From Clostridia bacterium (GTDB lineage: Bacteria; Bacillota_A; Clostridia; Oscillospirales; CAG-382): a stretch of DNA of 6,116 bases. The stretch lies in contig JAFWWX010000432.1 in assembly GCA_017517985.1 (NCBI GenBank), forward strand, positions 1 through 6,116, in the 5' to 3' direction. The position numbers and the translations under genes are program-made. The notes under the pieces were generated by a model that ran no database searches, was not told the origin of the DNA, and saw only the letters and a list, made by a program, of their open reading frames with translations. Shown here in pieces: positions 1-5,674 of this stretch (position 1 is the first letter of the stretch; each line of letters starts with the position of its first letter).

Positions 1-519
1 AAGCCAAGAGGCAGCATTTCCATTTGCCTCTTTTATTGCAACTATATTCGGAATATGGGACAGCTCAAGATACATCTGCGGAGTAAGACTTACTCCTGTT
101 CTTGACGGAACATTATATACAATTACAGGAAGCTCGCTTTTTTCCGCAATATATCTATAATGGCGTATTATCCCCTCTTTTGTTCCTTTGTTATAGTACG
201 GAGCTACCGACAGTATTCCGTCAGCTCCGGCTTTTTTTGCAAAAAGCGACATTTCCCCGGCAACATCAGTATTGTTTCCTCCTGTGCCTGCTATTACAGG
301 AACTCTTCCTGCGCTTCTTTCAATAGTAAATTCGATAAGCCTTTCTCTTTCCTCTTTTGAAAGGGTTGACACCTCTCCCGTTGTTCCGCAGACAACAAGG
401 GCATCTGTTCCCGATTCTATCTGAAAATCTATAATATCAGCCATTGAACTGTAGTCAATGGTATTATTCAAAAAAGGAGTTATAAGTGCGGTTGCGCTCC
501 CCTCAAACAGTTTAGTCAT
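1..519 (-). CDS. dapA: 4-hydroxy-tetrahydrodipicolinate synthase (DapA), N-terminal part, cut by window edge
   Basis: The cytoplasmic enzyme condenses pyruvate with aspartate semialdehyde, the first committed step of lysine and diaminopimelate synthesis. My minus-strand translation gives 173 residues from ATG at 519 to the window edge, against about 290-300 for the whole family, so roughly the C-terminal 40% is missing. Seen: an N-terminal GSATALITPF; GTTGE at 45-49, with the Thr46-Thr47 pair expected to bind pyruvate; APYYN around 106-110; YNVPSRTG at 135-142, with Tyr135 and Arg140; and AIKEA with Lys163, the expected Schiff-base lysine. These sit two residues later than Thr44, Tyr133, Arg138 and Lys161 of E. 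coli DapA, so the frame is intact. An AAGGAAGG ribosome binding site (537-528) precedes the start. The gene is divergent from prmA. Sister aldolases (N-acetylneuraminate lyase, KDG aldolase) share the fold, but the TTGE and YNVPSRTG context favours DapA. Confidence 0.93.
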   Translation of the reverse strand, partial: MTKLFEGSATALITPFLNNTIDYSSMADIIDFQIESGTDALVVCGTTGEVSTLSKEERERLIEFTIERSAGRVPVIAGTGGNNTDVAGEMSLFAKKAGADGILSVAPYYNKGTKEGIIRHYRYIAEKSELPVIVYNVPSRTGVSLTPQMYLELSHIPNIVAIKEANGNAASWL

Positions 520-575
520 ATCTGTGCTTCCTTCCTTATGTTTACTGATTCAAACAGAAATATCTCCCCAAAGTC

Positions 576-605
576 ATTATATTTATGTTAACATCATTTT
601 GACAT
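576..605 (-). promoter_or_regulatory. Possible dapA promoter
   Basis: On the minus strand a perfect TATAAT lies at 581-576. The best -35 match is ATGTCA at 605-600 with an 18-base spacer, four of six to consensus. This would give a leader of about 50 bases before the dapA ATG at 519. The -35 box is weak and the region is AT-rich enough for chance matches, so this is tentative. Confidence 0.3.
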
Positions 606-761
606 TACTTTACGAAGCAAAAAAATCTTTTTGTGAATAAGCAGTTTAAAAAGTTATATGTGCAAATTGCTTCTTGTGCATTTTGCTGTTTAAAATTGAC
701 TTTTTGCCTAAAGTGCCATAAAAAAATATGGGTATTTTATATAAAAATTTTTAAAAAGCCC

Positions 762-790
762 TTGACAATTGACGAAAAAAATTGTAAAAT
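762..790 (+). promoter_or_regulatory. SigA-type promoter for the prmA cluster
   Basis: The -35 box TTGACA (762-767) is a perfect consensus. It is followed by exactly 17 bases and the -10 box TAAAAT (785-790), five of six to TATAAT. Transcription would start near 797, giving a leader of about 100 bases before the prmA start at 899. It is the best promoter match in the window and should drive prmA and probably rsmE and the genes after it. Confidence 0.7.
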
Positions 791-803
791 AAGATAGTTA
801 TTG

Positions 804-860
804 TTGTGCATGAAATCTAAAAGTCTGTTTTTTATGGCTTTTTATACAAAATATGCACAA
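804..860 (+). promoter_or_regulatory. Inverted repeat and nested hairpin in the prmA leader
   Basis: TTGTGCAT (804-811) is perfectly complementary to ATGCACAA (853-860). Between them AAAAGTC (819-825) can pair with GGCTTTT (836-842), one pair being a wobble. Together they would form a two-tier hairpin in the predicted untranslated leader, ending 17 bases before the ribosome binding site area. It has no U-run like a terminator and matches no riboswitch family that I recognise. It could instead be a DNA operator, because TTGTGCAT also occurs at 674-681. Function unknown. Confidence 0.3.
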
Positions 861-898
861 ATTAAACGAATTTAATAAGAAAGGTCGGTCATATATAA

Positions 899-1882
899 AT
901 GTTCTGGACCGAAGCTACGGTTTATACAACCACCGAAGGCATTGAGCCGGTTGCGGGGATCCTTCTTATGAACGATATTACGGGCTACTCCGTGATTGAC
1001 GCAAAGGATTTCAACGACTTTCTGGAAAAGCGCGAGCTTTACTGGGACTACATAGAGGACGATCTATTCGCTCTCAAGGAATGTGAAACCAAGGTTACAT
1101 TCTATATTCCCGATAACGCCCAGGGGCGTGACAGACTTCTGGCAATACGCTCTGATCTGGAGAGGCTAAAAGGCGAGGATCCCGATAATATTTTCGGACG
1201 CCTCACAGTGGAAATAGGAAAAATAGCCGACGAGGACTGGGAAAACAACTGGAAGCAGTATTTTAAGCCCTTTCCAATCGGAAAAAACATTGTAATAAAA
1301 CCCACCTGGGAGGATTACGAAAAAAAAGACGGCCAAACAATAATAGAAATAGACCCTGCATCCTCCTTTGGCTCAGGCTCTCATATGACTACCAGGCTCT
1401 GTCTTGAATGTATAGAAAAGCTAATACTTGAAGGCAAAAGCTCTGATAATCTTCTTGATATGGGATGTGGAAGCGGAATACTCGGAATCGGTGCTTATCT
1501 TCTTGCAAATTCCGATATTACTGCAGTTGACATTGAAGAAAATTCAATTAGAATCGCAAAGGAAAATGCAGCAATAAACAATCTTCCCGAAGATAAATTT
1601 CACCCTTATGTGGGAAATGTTATAACAGACAAGGAGCTGTACGACACAGTATGCTCAAAGTCCTATGACATTATTGCAGCAAACATTGTTTCGGATATAA
1701 TTATAATGATGGCGCCGATGTTCAAAAAGGTGCTTGCTAGGAACGGTAGACTTATTGTTTCCGGAATTATTTCTGAAAGAGCTGATGAGGTTGAGGGCGT
1801 TCTTAACAAGTACGGCTTTGTCCGCGAGGATTTCTTTGACAAGGAAGGCTGGGCGGCGATAGTTCTGAGTTTGGGTGAGTGA
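899..1882 (+). CDS. prmA: Ribosomal protein L11 methyltransferase
   Basis: PrmA uses S-adenosylmethionine to trimethylate ribosomal protein L11 in the cytoplasm. The 327-residue product has both expected parts: an N-terminal substrate-recognition domain (about 1-120) and a Rossmann-fold methyltransferase domain (about 150-325). Seen: the WENNWKQYFKPFPIG linker with Trp114 and Trp118; DPASSFGSGSHMTT from 152, matching the family DP-x-x-x-FG-x-G-x-H-x-TT signature; SAM motif I DMGCGSGILGIGA from 187; the acidic ribose-binding residue Asp211 in AVDIEE; and AANIVSD from 260, the usual NIL motif reading NIV. Length is slightly above the roughly 295-315 usual. ATG at 899 is chosen because MFWTEATVYTTTEGIEP matches the normal family start; AGAAAGG (878-884) lies rather far upstream at 14 bases. 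It is followed after one base by rsmE, a common pairing in Firmicutes. Confidence 0.95.
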   Translation: MFWTEATVYTTTEGIEPVAGILLMNDITGYSVIDAKDFNDFLEKRELYWDYIEDDLFALKECETKVTFYIPDNAQGRDRLLAIRSDLERLKGEDPDNIFGRLTVEIGKIADEDWENNWKQYFKPFPIGKNIVIKPTWEDYEKKDGQTIIEIDPASSFGSGSHMTTRLCLECIEKLILEGKSSDNLLDMGCGSGILGIGAYLLANSDITAVDIEENSIRIAKENAAINNLPEDKFHPYVGNVITDKELYDTVCSKSYDIIAANIVSDIIIMMAPMFKKVLARNGRLIVSGIISERADEVEGVLNKYGFVREDFFDKEGWAAIVLSLGE

Positions 1883-1883
1883 T

Positions 1884-2642
1884 ATGCCCAGATTCTTTGT
1901 TAATAACCCAACGGAATGTATAACTGATAACATTATAACTATCAGTGGTGAGGATGCACGGCATATTTCAAAGTCTCTGCGGATGCAGGTCGGAGAAAAG
2001 GTTGATGTTTCCGATTTTTCAGGATTTATATATTACTGCGAAATCAAAGAATTTACATCCGACAGTGTTATACTTAAAATCATCGAAAAAAAGCCCTGCA
2101 AAAGCGAACCATCGGTGAGTGTAAGAATATTTCAGGCTCTGCCGAAAGGCGATAAGCTTGATACTGTTATACAGAAATGTACTGAGCTTGGTGCATACGA
2201 CTTCACTCCCGTACTTACATCCAGATGCATTTCTCGTCCCGACGAAAAAAGTGCTATTAAAAAATGTGAAAGATGGCAGAAAATTTCTGCAGAAGCAGCA
2301 AAACAATGTGGACGCGGAATTATTCCTGGCGTAAATCAGATGCTGAACTTTGAAATGGCACTTCGGGAAATGTCGGAATGTACTCTTTCTCTTATGTGCT
2401 ACGAATGTGAAGATTCATATTCTATCGGAAAATGCATTTCTGACAACCTTGAAAAACTTTCAGAAAACTCATCTGTGTCAATATTTATAGGCCCCGAAGG
2501 AGGAATATCTCCCGACGAGGCAGAAAAGGCAAAAAACATGGGCGTTATTATGGTAGGACTCGGAAAGAGAATACTTCGTACAGAAACAGCTCCCCTGTTT
2601 GCTCTCTCTGCAGTTATGCTTCTTACCGGCAACTGCGAATGA
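1884..2642 (+). CDS. rsmE: 16S rRNA (uracil-1498-N3) methyltransferase
   Basis: RsmE methylates N3 of U1498 in 16S rRNA of the small subunit, using SAM. The 252-residue product has the family's usual length and layout: an N-terminal PUA-like RNA-binding domain (MPRFFVNN, ISGEDARHISKSLRM) and a SPOUT knotted methyltransferase domain. Diagnostic stretches are ALPKGDKLDTVIQKCTELGA (from about 85), GPEGG at 203-207, and GLGKRILRTETAPLFAL from 225, which form the SAM-binding knot. Start choice: ATG at 1884 gives the family-typical MPRFF start, one base after the prmA stop, with GGTGA (1874-1878) as a modest ribosome binding site. A GTG at 1875 would add three residues and overlap prmA by 8 bases; it is less likely but not excluded. 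The tight coupling suggests translation together with prmA. Confidence 0.94.
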   Translation: MPRFFVNNPTECITDNIITISGEDARHISKSLRMQVGEKVDVSDFSGFIYYCEIKEFTSDSVILKIIEKKPCKSEPSVSVRIFQALPKGDKLDTVIQKCTELGAYDFTPVLTSRCISRPDEKSAIKKCERWQKISAEAAKQCGRGIIPGVNQMLNFEMALREMSECTLSLMCYECEDSYSIGKCISDNLEKLSENSSVSIFIGPEGGISPDEAEKAKNMGVIMVGLGKRILRTETAPLFALSAVMLLTGNCE

Positions 2643-2691
2643 ATGTAAAAATACGGAATAAATGATTTTAATAGAAAGGCTTGTGCAAATT

Positions 2692-3528
2692 ATGGCTAAA
2701 AACAATGTAAAACAGTATGACCCGAAGCTAAAGGAAGATATAGCTTCATTCAAGGCATCCTCAGCGTTCATCATCTTCTGCTTTATCATCTTCCTCACCG
2801 TCTCAAAACTTCAGAACAATGGTCCGCTTTACAACTTCAGAAATTATCTGGACAACAATATCTGGCTTCTCCTTATTCCATTCGGAATTTTTGCGGCAAG
2901 TGTTGCTTTGAGATTGGTTGCGAAAACAAAAAAGCGTGATGAATCCTACAGTTATTTTTCTACCCGCGATTTTCTTGGTCTTTCATCTCTTTTTGTTGTA
3001 TACTCACTGACTTTTGCAAGCACAACAAACATATTTATGTACAGTCTTGTCGTTGTAGGCTTTGCTGTCGGTTATTACTCAAAGCATTTCTTTACTACGG
3101 ATTTTTATGCAATAACAATTCTTAACCTTGCACTTGCATTCGGTCTCTGGCTTGCTTTTGGTAACATGGGAAGCTTGAGCTGGGAATCAACACTTGCAAC
3201 AACTTCCAAGATTCTTCTTGCAGCCGGTGTTGTAGTAACTGTTGTTCTTGTTGTTATATTTGCTTTTGCAGGAATGATTTCAAAGAAGAAAAAGGCAACC
3301 GGAATACTCAACAACACGCTTCTTGTCTACGGAATTGACGGCAAGAAAACTCCTTATTCAAAGCTTTGCCTTGCGCCGGTATTTATCAGTGTCGTAATCG
3401 GAATTGCACTTGCAGGAATACTCTATTTCTTCCCGCAGCATCTGACAGTTCTCGTTGCGGAAATTATTCTTCTCGTTCAGTATGTTGCACTTGGCGTTTT
3501 TTACACTGTAAGACTTATTAATCAGTAA
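2692..3528 (+). CDS. Unrecognised multi-pass membrane protein (about 8 TM segments)
   Basis: I do not recognise this 278-residue protein. After a charged N-terminus (about 1-22, lysine-rich) I see hydrophobic spans at roughly 24-38, 57-77, 94-109, 114-129, 138-157, 173-196, 227-247 and 252-275. A basic loop, KTKKRDE (78-84), follows span 2, and another, SKKKKATG (197-204), follows span 6. By the positive-inside rule both loops and the N-terminus would be cytoplasmic, consistent with an even number of spans. No catalytic motif, transporter signature or signal peptidase site is evident. ATG at 2692 is preferred because AGAAAGG (2673-2679) lies 12 bases upstream, while the earlier in-frame ATG at 2662 has no good ribosome binding site. 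It sits 49 bases after rsmE and 20 bases before the regulator gene with no clear terminator or promoter between, so it is probably in one operon. It may be a membrane partner of the regulator or of FtsEX, but that is conjecture. Confidence 0.85.
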   Translation: MAKNNVKQYDPKLKEDIASFKASSAFIIFCFIIFLTVSKLQNNGPLYNFRNYLDNNIWLLLIPFGIFAASVALRLVAKTKKRDESYSYFSTRDFLGLSSLFVVYSLTFASTTNIFMYSLVVVGFAVGYYSKHFFTTDFYAITILNLALAFGLWLAFGNMGSLSWESTLATTSKILLAAGVVVTVVLVVIFAFAGMISKKKKATGILNNTLLVYGIDGKKTPYSKLCLAPVFISVVIGIALAGILYFFPQHLTVLVAEIILLVQYVALGVFYTVRLINQ

Positions 3529-3548
3529 TAACAGGAGGGTACTAAACA

Positions 3549-4634
3549 ATGTCAAACAGATTATTTCAGGGAATCATCCACCAGATGAAGGACAGCATCG
3601 ACAGAACAATCGGTGTTATTGACGAAAACGGCATAATTGTTGCTTGTAGTGAGCTTGTTAAAATCGGCGAAGAAAAAAGAGATATTCTTGAAGGTGTGAG
3701 CTTTAGTTCCGACTCCTACATTGCAGGCGGTTACACCTATAAAATTCTTGGACAGCATACAAAAATCGAATATGTTATTATGGTTGAAGGTGACGACAAG
3801 ACTGCCTCCGATATTGCGGGTATTCTTTCTGTTTCACTCGGAAACATAAAAACTCTTTATGACGAAAAGTATGATAAAACAAGCTTTATAAAAAATATTA
3901 TTCTTGACAACATTCTCCCCAGCGACATCTATATCAAGGCTAAAGAACTTCACTTCACAAATGATGTTTCAAGGGCTGTATTCTTTGTAAGATTTTCAGA
4001 CAAAACAGACATTATGCCCTACGACATTCTTCAGAATATGTTCCCCGAAAAGAACAAAGATTTTGTTATTAATGTGGGTGAAAACGATATTGTTGTCGTT
4101 AAGGAAGTGAAGAATAACTGTGATACCAAGGAACTCGAAAAAATTGCAAACTCCATTGTTGACACAATAGGCTCGGATTTCTATATCAAGGTTACAATTG
4201 GTATCGGTTCTGTTGCCGAAAATATCAGAGACCTTGCAAGCTCCTTCAAGGAAGCTCAGGTTGCTATCGAGGTAGGAAAGGTATTTGACACAGAAAAGAA
4301 CATCATCAACTACGAAAATCTTGGCATAGGAAGACTTATATATCAGCTCCCCACAACTCTTTGCGATATGTTCCTCCAGGAAGTATTCAAGAAGGGTTCA
4401 CTTGAGAGCCTTGACAGAGAAACTCTTATGACAATTCAGTCTTTCTTTGAAAATAACCTTAATGTTTCCGAAACATCAAGAAAGCTCTTTGTTCATAGAA
4501 ATACTTTGGTTTACAGACTTGAGAAAATCAAGAAGCTCACAGGTCTTGACCTTCGCGAATTTGAGCATGCAATTACATTCAAGGTTGCTCTTATGGTTAA
4601 GAAGTATCTTGTGTCAAAACCGATCAAATATTGA
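3549..4634 (+). CDS. PucR/CdaR-family transcriptional regulator
   Basis: The 361-residue protein has the layout of CdaR/PucR regulators. An N-terminal sensory part (about 1-90) contains SIDRTIGVIDENGIIVACS, resembling the sugar-diacid-recognition/PAS-like domain that starts such proteins. A middle degenerate GGDEF-like domain (about 120-245) ends in VTIGIGS (215-221) and EAQVAIEVGK. A C-terminal helix-turn-helix of the PucR type (about 295-355) includes ENNLNVSETSRKLFVHRNTL from 301, then VYRLEKIKKLTGLDL. The DNA-binding end is clear; the ligand is not. Known relatives respond to sugar diacids, glycerate or purine breakdown products, but no such catabolic genes are nearby, so naming it cdaR would overreach. 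AGGAGG (3533-3538), 10 bases before the ATG, is the strongest ribosome binding site in the first cluster. A terminator follows 71 bases after the stop. Possible targets are its own operon or the adjacent ftsEX spacer. Confidence 0.88.
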   Translation: MSNRLFQGIIHQMKDSIDRTIGVIDENGIIVACSELVKIGEEKRDILEGVSFSSDSYIAGGYTYKILGQHTKIEYVIMVEGDDKTASDIAGILSVSLGNIKTLYDEKYDKTSFIKNIILDNILPSDIYIKAKELHFTNDVSRAVFFVRFSDKTDIMPYDILQNMFPEKNKDFVINVGENDIVVVKEVKNNCDTKELEKIANSIVDTIGSDFYIKVTIGIGSVAENIRDLASSFKEAQVAIEVGKVFDTEKNIINYENLGIGRLIYQLPTTLCDMFLQEVFKKGSLESLDRETLMTIQSFFENNLNVSETSRKLFVHRNTLVYRLEKIKKLTGLDLREFEHAITFKVALMVKKYLVSKPIKY

Positions 4635-4697
4635 TTTCTTTCACTTAAATTACACACAAATTAATTAAAATTCTACATATCTTTAATATAAATAACT

Positions 4698-4726
4698 TTT
4701 AAATTAGTGCTTCGTTATGGTACAAT
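4698..4726 (+). promoter_or_regulatory. Candidate extended -10 promoter for ftsEX
   Basis: TGGTACAAT (4718-4726) is an extended -10 element: TG, one base, then TACAAT, which is five of six to consensus. Seventeen bases upstream lies only a weak -35, TTTAAA (4698-4703), as is common for extended -10 promoters. Transcription would start near 4733. A second perfect TATAAT lies at 4734-4739, but its -35 position (TTCGTT, 4711-4716) is poor. Either promoter would lie inside the terminator stem-loop of the upstream gene. Confidence 0.45.
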
Positions 4727-4759
4727 ATATTTGTATAATGCCGAAGCACTTTTTGTTTT
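4706..4759 (+). terminator. Rho-independent terminator after the PucR-type regulator gene
   Basis: AGTGCTTCG (4706-4714) is perfectly complementary to CGAAGCACT (4742-4750), followed at once by a T-rich tract (TTTTGTTTT, 4751-4759). The 27-base loop can itself pair further (TTAT and TACAA against TTGTATAA with small bulges), giving one long hairpin. It lies 71 bases past the regulator stop and should end transcription of the prmA cluster before ftsE. The loop is unusual in holding -10-like elements. Confidence 0.7.
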
Positions 4760-4792
4760 GCTTAAACGGTTTTAATGTATTGTGCTTCATTA
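4707..4792 (+). repeat. Three copies of a GTGCTTC element in the ftsE upstream spacer
   Basis: GTGCTTCGTTA (4707-4717) recurs as GTGCTTCATTA (4782-4792), ten of eleven bases alike and in the same orientation. The inverse CGAAGCAC lies at 4742-4749. Copies one and two form the terminator stem. Copy two can instead pair with copy three (GAAGCAC 4743-4749 with GTGCTTC 4782-4788, 7 base pairs). They may be alternative RNA partners or binding half-sites for a protein. Confidence 0.45.
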
Positions 4793-4795
4793 AAA
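4770..4795 (+). promoter_or_regulatory. Small AT-rich hairpin just upstream of the ftsE ribosome binding site
   Basis: TTTTAATG (4770-4777) is perfectly complementary to CATTAAAA (4788-4795), with a 10-base loop. It ends five bases before the AGGAGG of ftsE. Being almost all A-T it would be weak. It could influence ribosome access or mRNA stability, or be chance in AT-rich DNA. Confidence 0.25.
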
Positions 4796-4800
4796 ATTTG

Positions 4801-4817
4801 AGGAGGATGATAGTTTG
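4801..4817 (+). promoter_or_regulatory. ftsE ribosome binding site deciding a TTG start
   Basis: A full AGGAGG (4801-4806) stands eight bases before TTG at 4815-4817. The ATG at 4807-4809 lies in another frame and reaches a stop after three codons. No in-frame ATG or GTG lies at a useful distance, and TTG gives the family-typical start [11 protein letters not shown]. The ribosome binding site therefore fixes TTG as the start. Confidence 0.8.
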
Positions 4818-5669
4818 ATAAAGTTTGAAAATGTTAGCAAAACCTACGATAAAAAAAGATATGTCCTTAATAATCTTAATTTAACAATAGATGACGGTGA
4901 ATTTGTATTTGTAATGGGACCGTCCGGCGCCGGAAAAACAACGCTCACAAAGCTTCTTCTTCGTGAGGAAACACTTACAAGCGGAAAATTATATGTTGAC
5001 AATTACAGACTGGATAAAATACCTGCAAGAAAAGTTCCGTTCCTTCGCAGAAATATGGGATTTGTTTTCCAGGATTTTAGACTCTTTGAAAATAAAACAG
5101 TATATGAAAATGTAGCATATGCTATGGAGGTTCTTGGAGAACCAAAATCATACATAAGAAAAAAAGTACCGATAGCTCTCGAAATAGTTGGACTTACAGA
5201 CAAGGAAAATGTTATGCCCCGAAAACTCTCCGGCGGTGAAAAACAGCGTCTTTGTGTTGCAAGAGCAATTGTAAACAACCCCAGCGTAATTGTTGCCGAC
5301 GAGCCTACGGGTAACCTTGACACTGCACTTGCCAAGGACATTATGGATCTTCTTGTAAAAATTTCCACCTTTGGCAAAACAGTAATTGTTGTTACTCACG
5401 CAAGCGACCTTGTTCGTCTTTATGAGCAGAGAATAATCAATATTCGGAACGGAGAACTGGTTTCTGACACAAAATATCCCGAGCTTGCAACAGCGAAACC
5501 TGCCACCGTAGAAAAATACGATGACGACATGGAGCCCATTAACAACTCCGAATTTGTTTCCTCCGGTGATGAAGAACACCCGGATATGACTTATACCGAT
5601 TTTGACGAGCTTGAATTAAACGACAATACCGAAGAAACCAACAACATCCAGGAAAGTGCGGAGGTATAA
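4815..5669 (+). CDS. ftsE: Cell division ATP-binding protein FtsE, with acidic C-terminal extension
   Basis: FtsE is the cytoplasmic ATPase of the FtsEX complex, which in Gram-positives controls peptidoglycan hydrolases (CwlO- or PcsB-type) through FtsX rather than transporting a solute. All ABC motifs are intact: Walker [10 protein letters not shown] from 35, Q-loop Gln86 in FVFQDFRLF, signature LSGGEKQR at 138-145, Walker [10 protein letters not shown] from 158 with Glu163, D-loop NLD at 167-169, and the H-loop His195 in VTHA. The core ends near residue 218, about the usual family size of 220-230. The product is 284 residues because of a C-terminal tail of about 65 residues; in the last 51, 18 are Asp or Glu and only one is Lys. 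The tail has no repeats, cysteines or hydrophobic span and looks disordered. The start is TTG behind a strong AGGAGG. ftsX follows five bases after the stop, and its ribosome binding site begins inside the end of ftsE. Confidence 0.95.
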   Translation: MIKFENVSKTYDKKRYVLNNLNLTIDDGEFVFVMGPSGAGKTTLTKLLLREETLTSGKLYVDNYRLDKIPARKVPFLRRNMGFVFQDFRLFENKTVYENVAYAMEVLGEPKSYIRKKVPIALEIVGLTDKENVMPRKLSGGEKQRLCVARAIVNNPSVIVADEPTGNLDTALAKDIMDLLVKISTFGKTVIVVTHASDLVRLYEQRIINIRNGELVSDTKYPELATAKPATVEKYDDDMEPINNSEFVSSGDEEHPDMTYTDFDELELNDNTEETNNIQESAEV

Positions 5670-5674
5670 TACAT

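Larger units (their letters stand above)
520..898. other. Divergent dapA/prmA intergenic control region
   Basis: This gene-free, very AT-rich stretch lies between two divergently read genes. It holds a good rightward promoter at 762-790, a weaker possible rightward promoter (TTGACT at 696-701, TAAAAA at 719-724, spacing 17), and a possible leftward promoter for dapA around 576-605. The octamer TTGTGCAT occurs at 674-681 and 804-811, and its inverse ATGCACAA at 853-860; a related ATGTGCAAA begins at 658. No convincing small gene, tRNA or terminator was found. The open frame overlapping its left part (458-640, plus) mostly mirrors dapA and has no recognisable content. Confidence 0.7.

Noticed and set aside
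102..360. Plus-strand open frames over the left edge
   Set aside because: They overlap dapA on the other strand, whose catalytic motifs are all in frame; the plus-strand products are low-complexity Phe/Cys/Leu-rich and look non-coding.
599..604. Perfect plus-strand TTGACA as a further promoter
   Set aside because: No -10 box lies at an acceptable distance (bases 622-627 read AAAATC), so it is probably chance.
458..640. 60-codon plus-strand frame reaching into the dapA/prmA spacer
   Set aside because: Its first third is antisense to the dapA start, it has no clear ribosome binding site, and its product has no recognisable features.
1875..1877. GTG as the rsmE start
   Set aside because: It adds only three residues, has a poor upstream ribosome binding site, and ATG at 1884 gives the family-typical MPRFF start. 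Kept as a minor alternative.
2662..2664. ATG at 2662 as start of the membrane protein
   Set aside because: No Shine-Dalgarno-like sequence precedes it, whereas ATG at 2692 has AGAAAGG upstream and begins a typical hydrophilic lysine-rich N-terminus.
3515..3531. TTATTA-ATCAG-TAATAA inverted repeat at the end of the membrane protein gene
   Set aside because: Six A-T pairs with no T-run; too weak for a terminator and easily explained by a stop codon in AT-rich DNA. The regulator ribosome binding site follows at once.
5148..5579. Minus-strand open frame of 143 codons opposite ftsE
   Set aside because: It lies wholly opposite an intact ABC ATPase gene, has no recognisable motif, and no ribosome binding site or promoter was evident. 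It is a shadow of ftsE.
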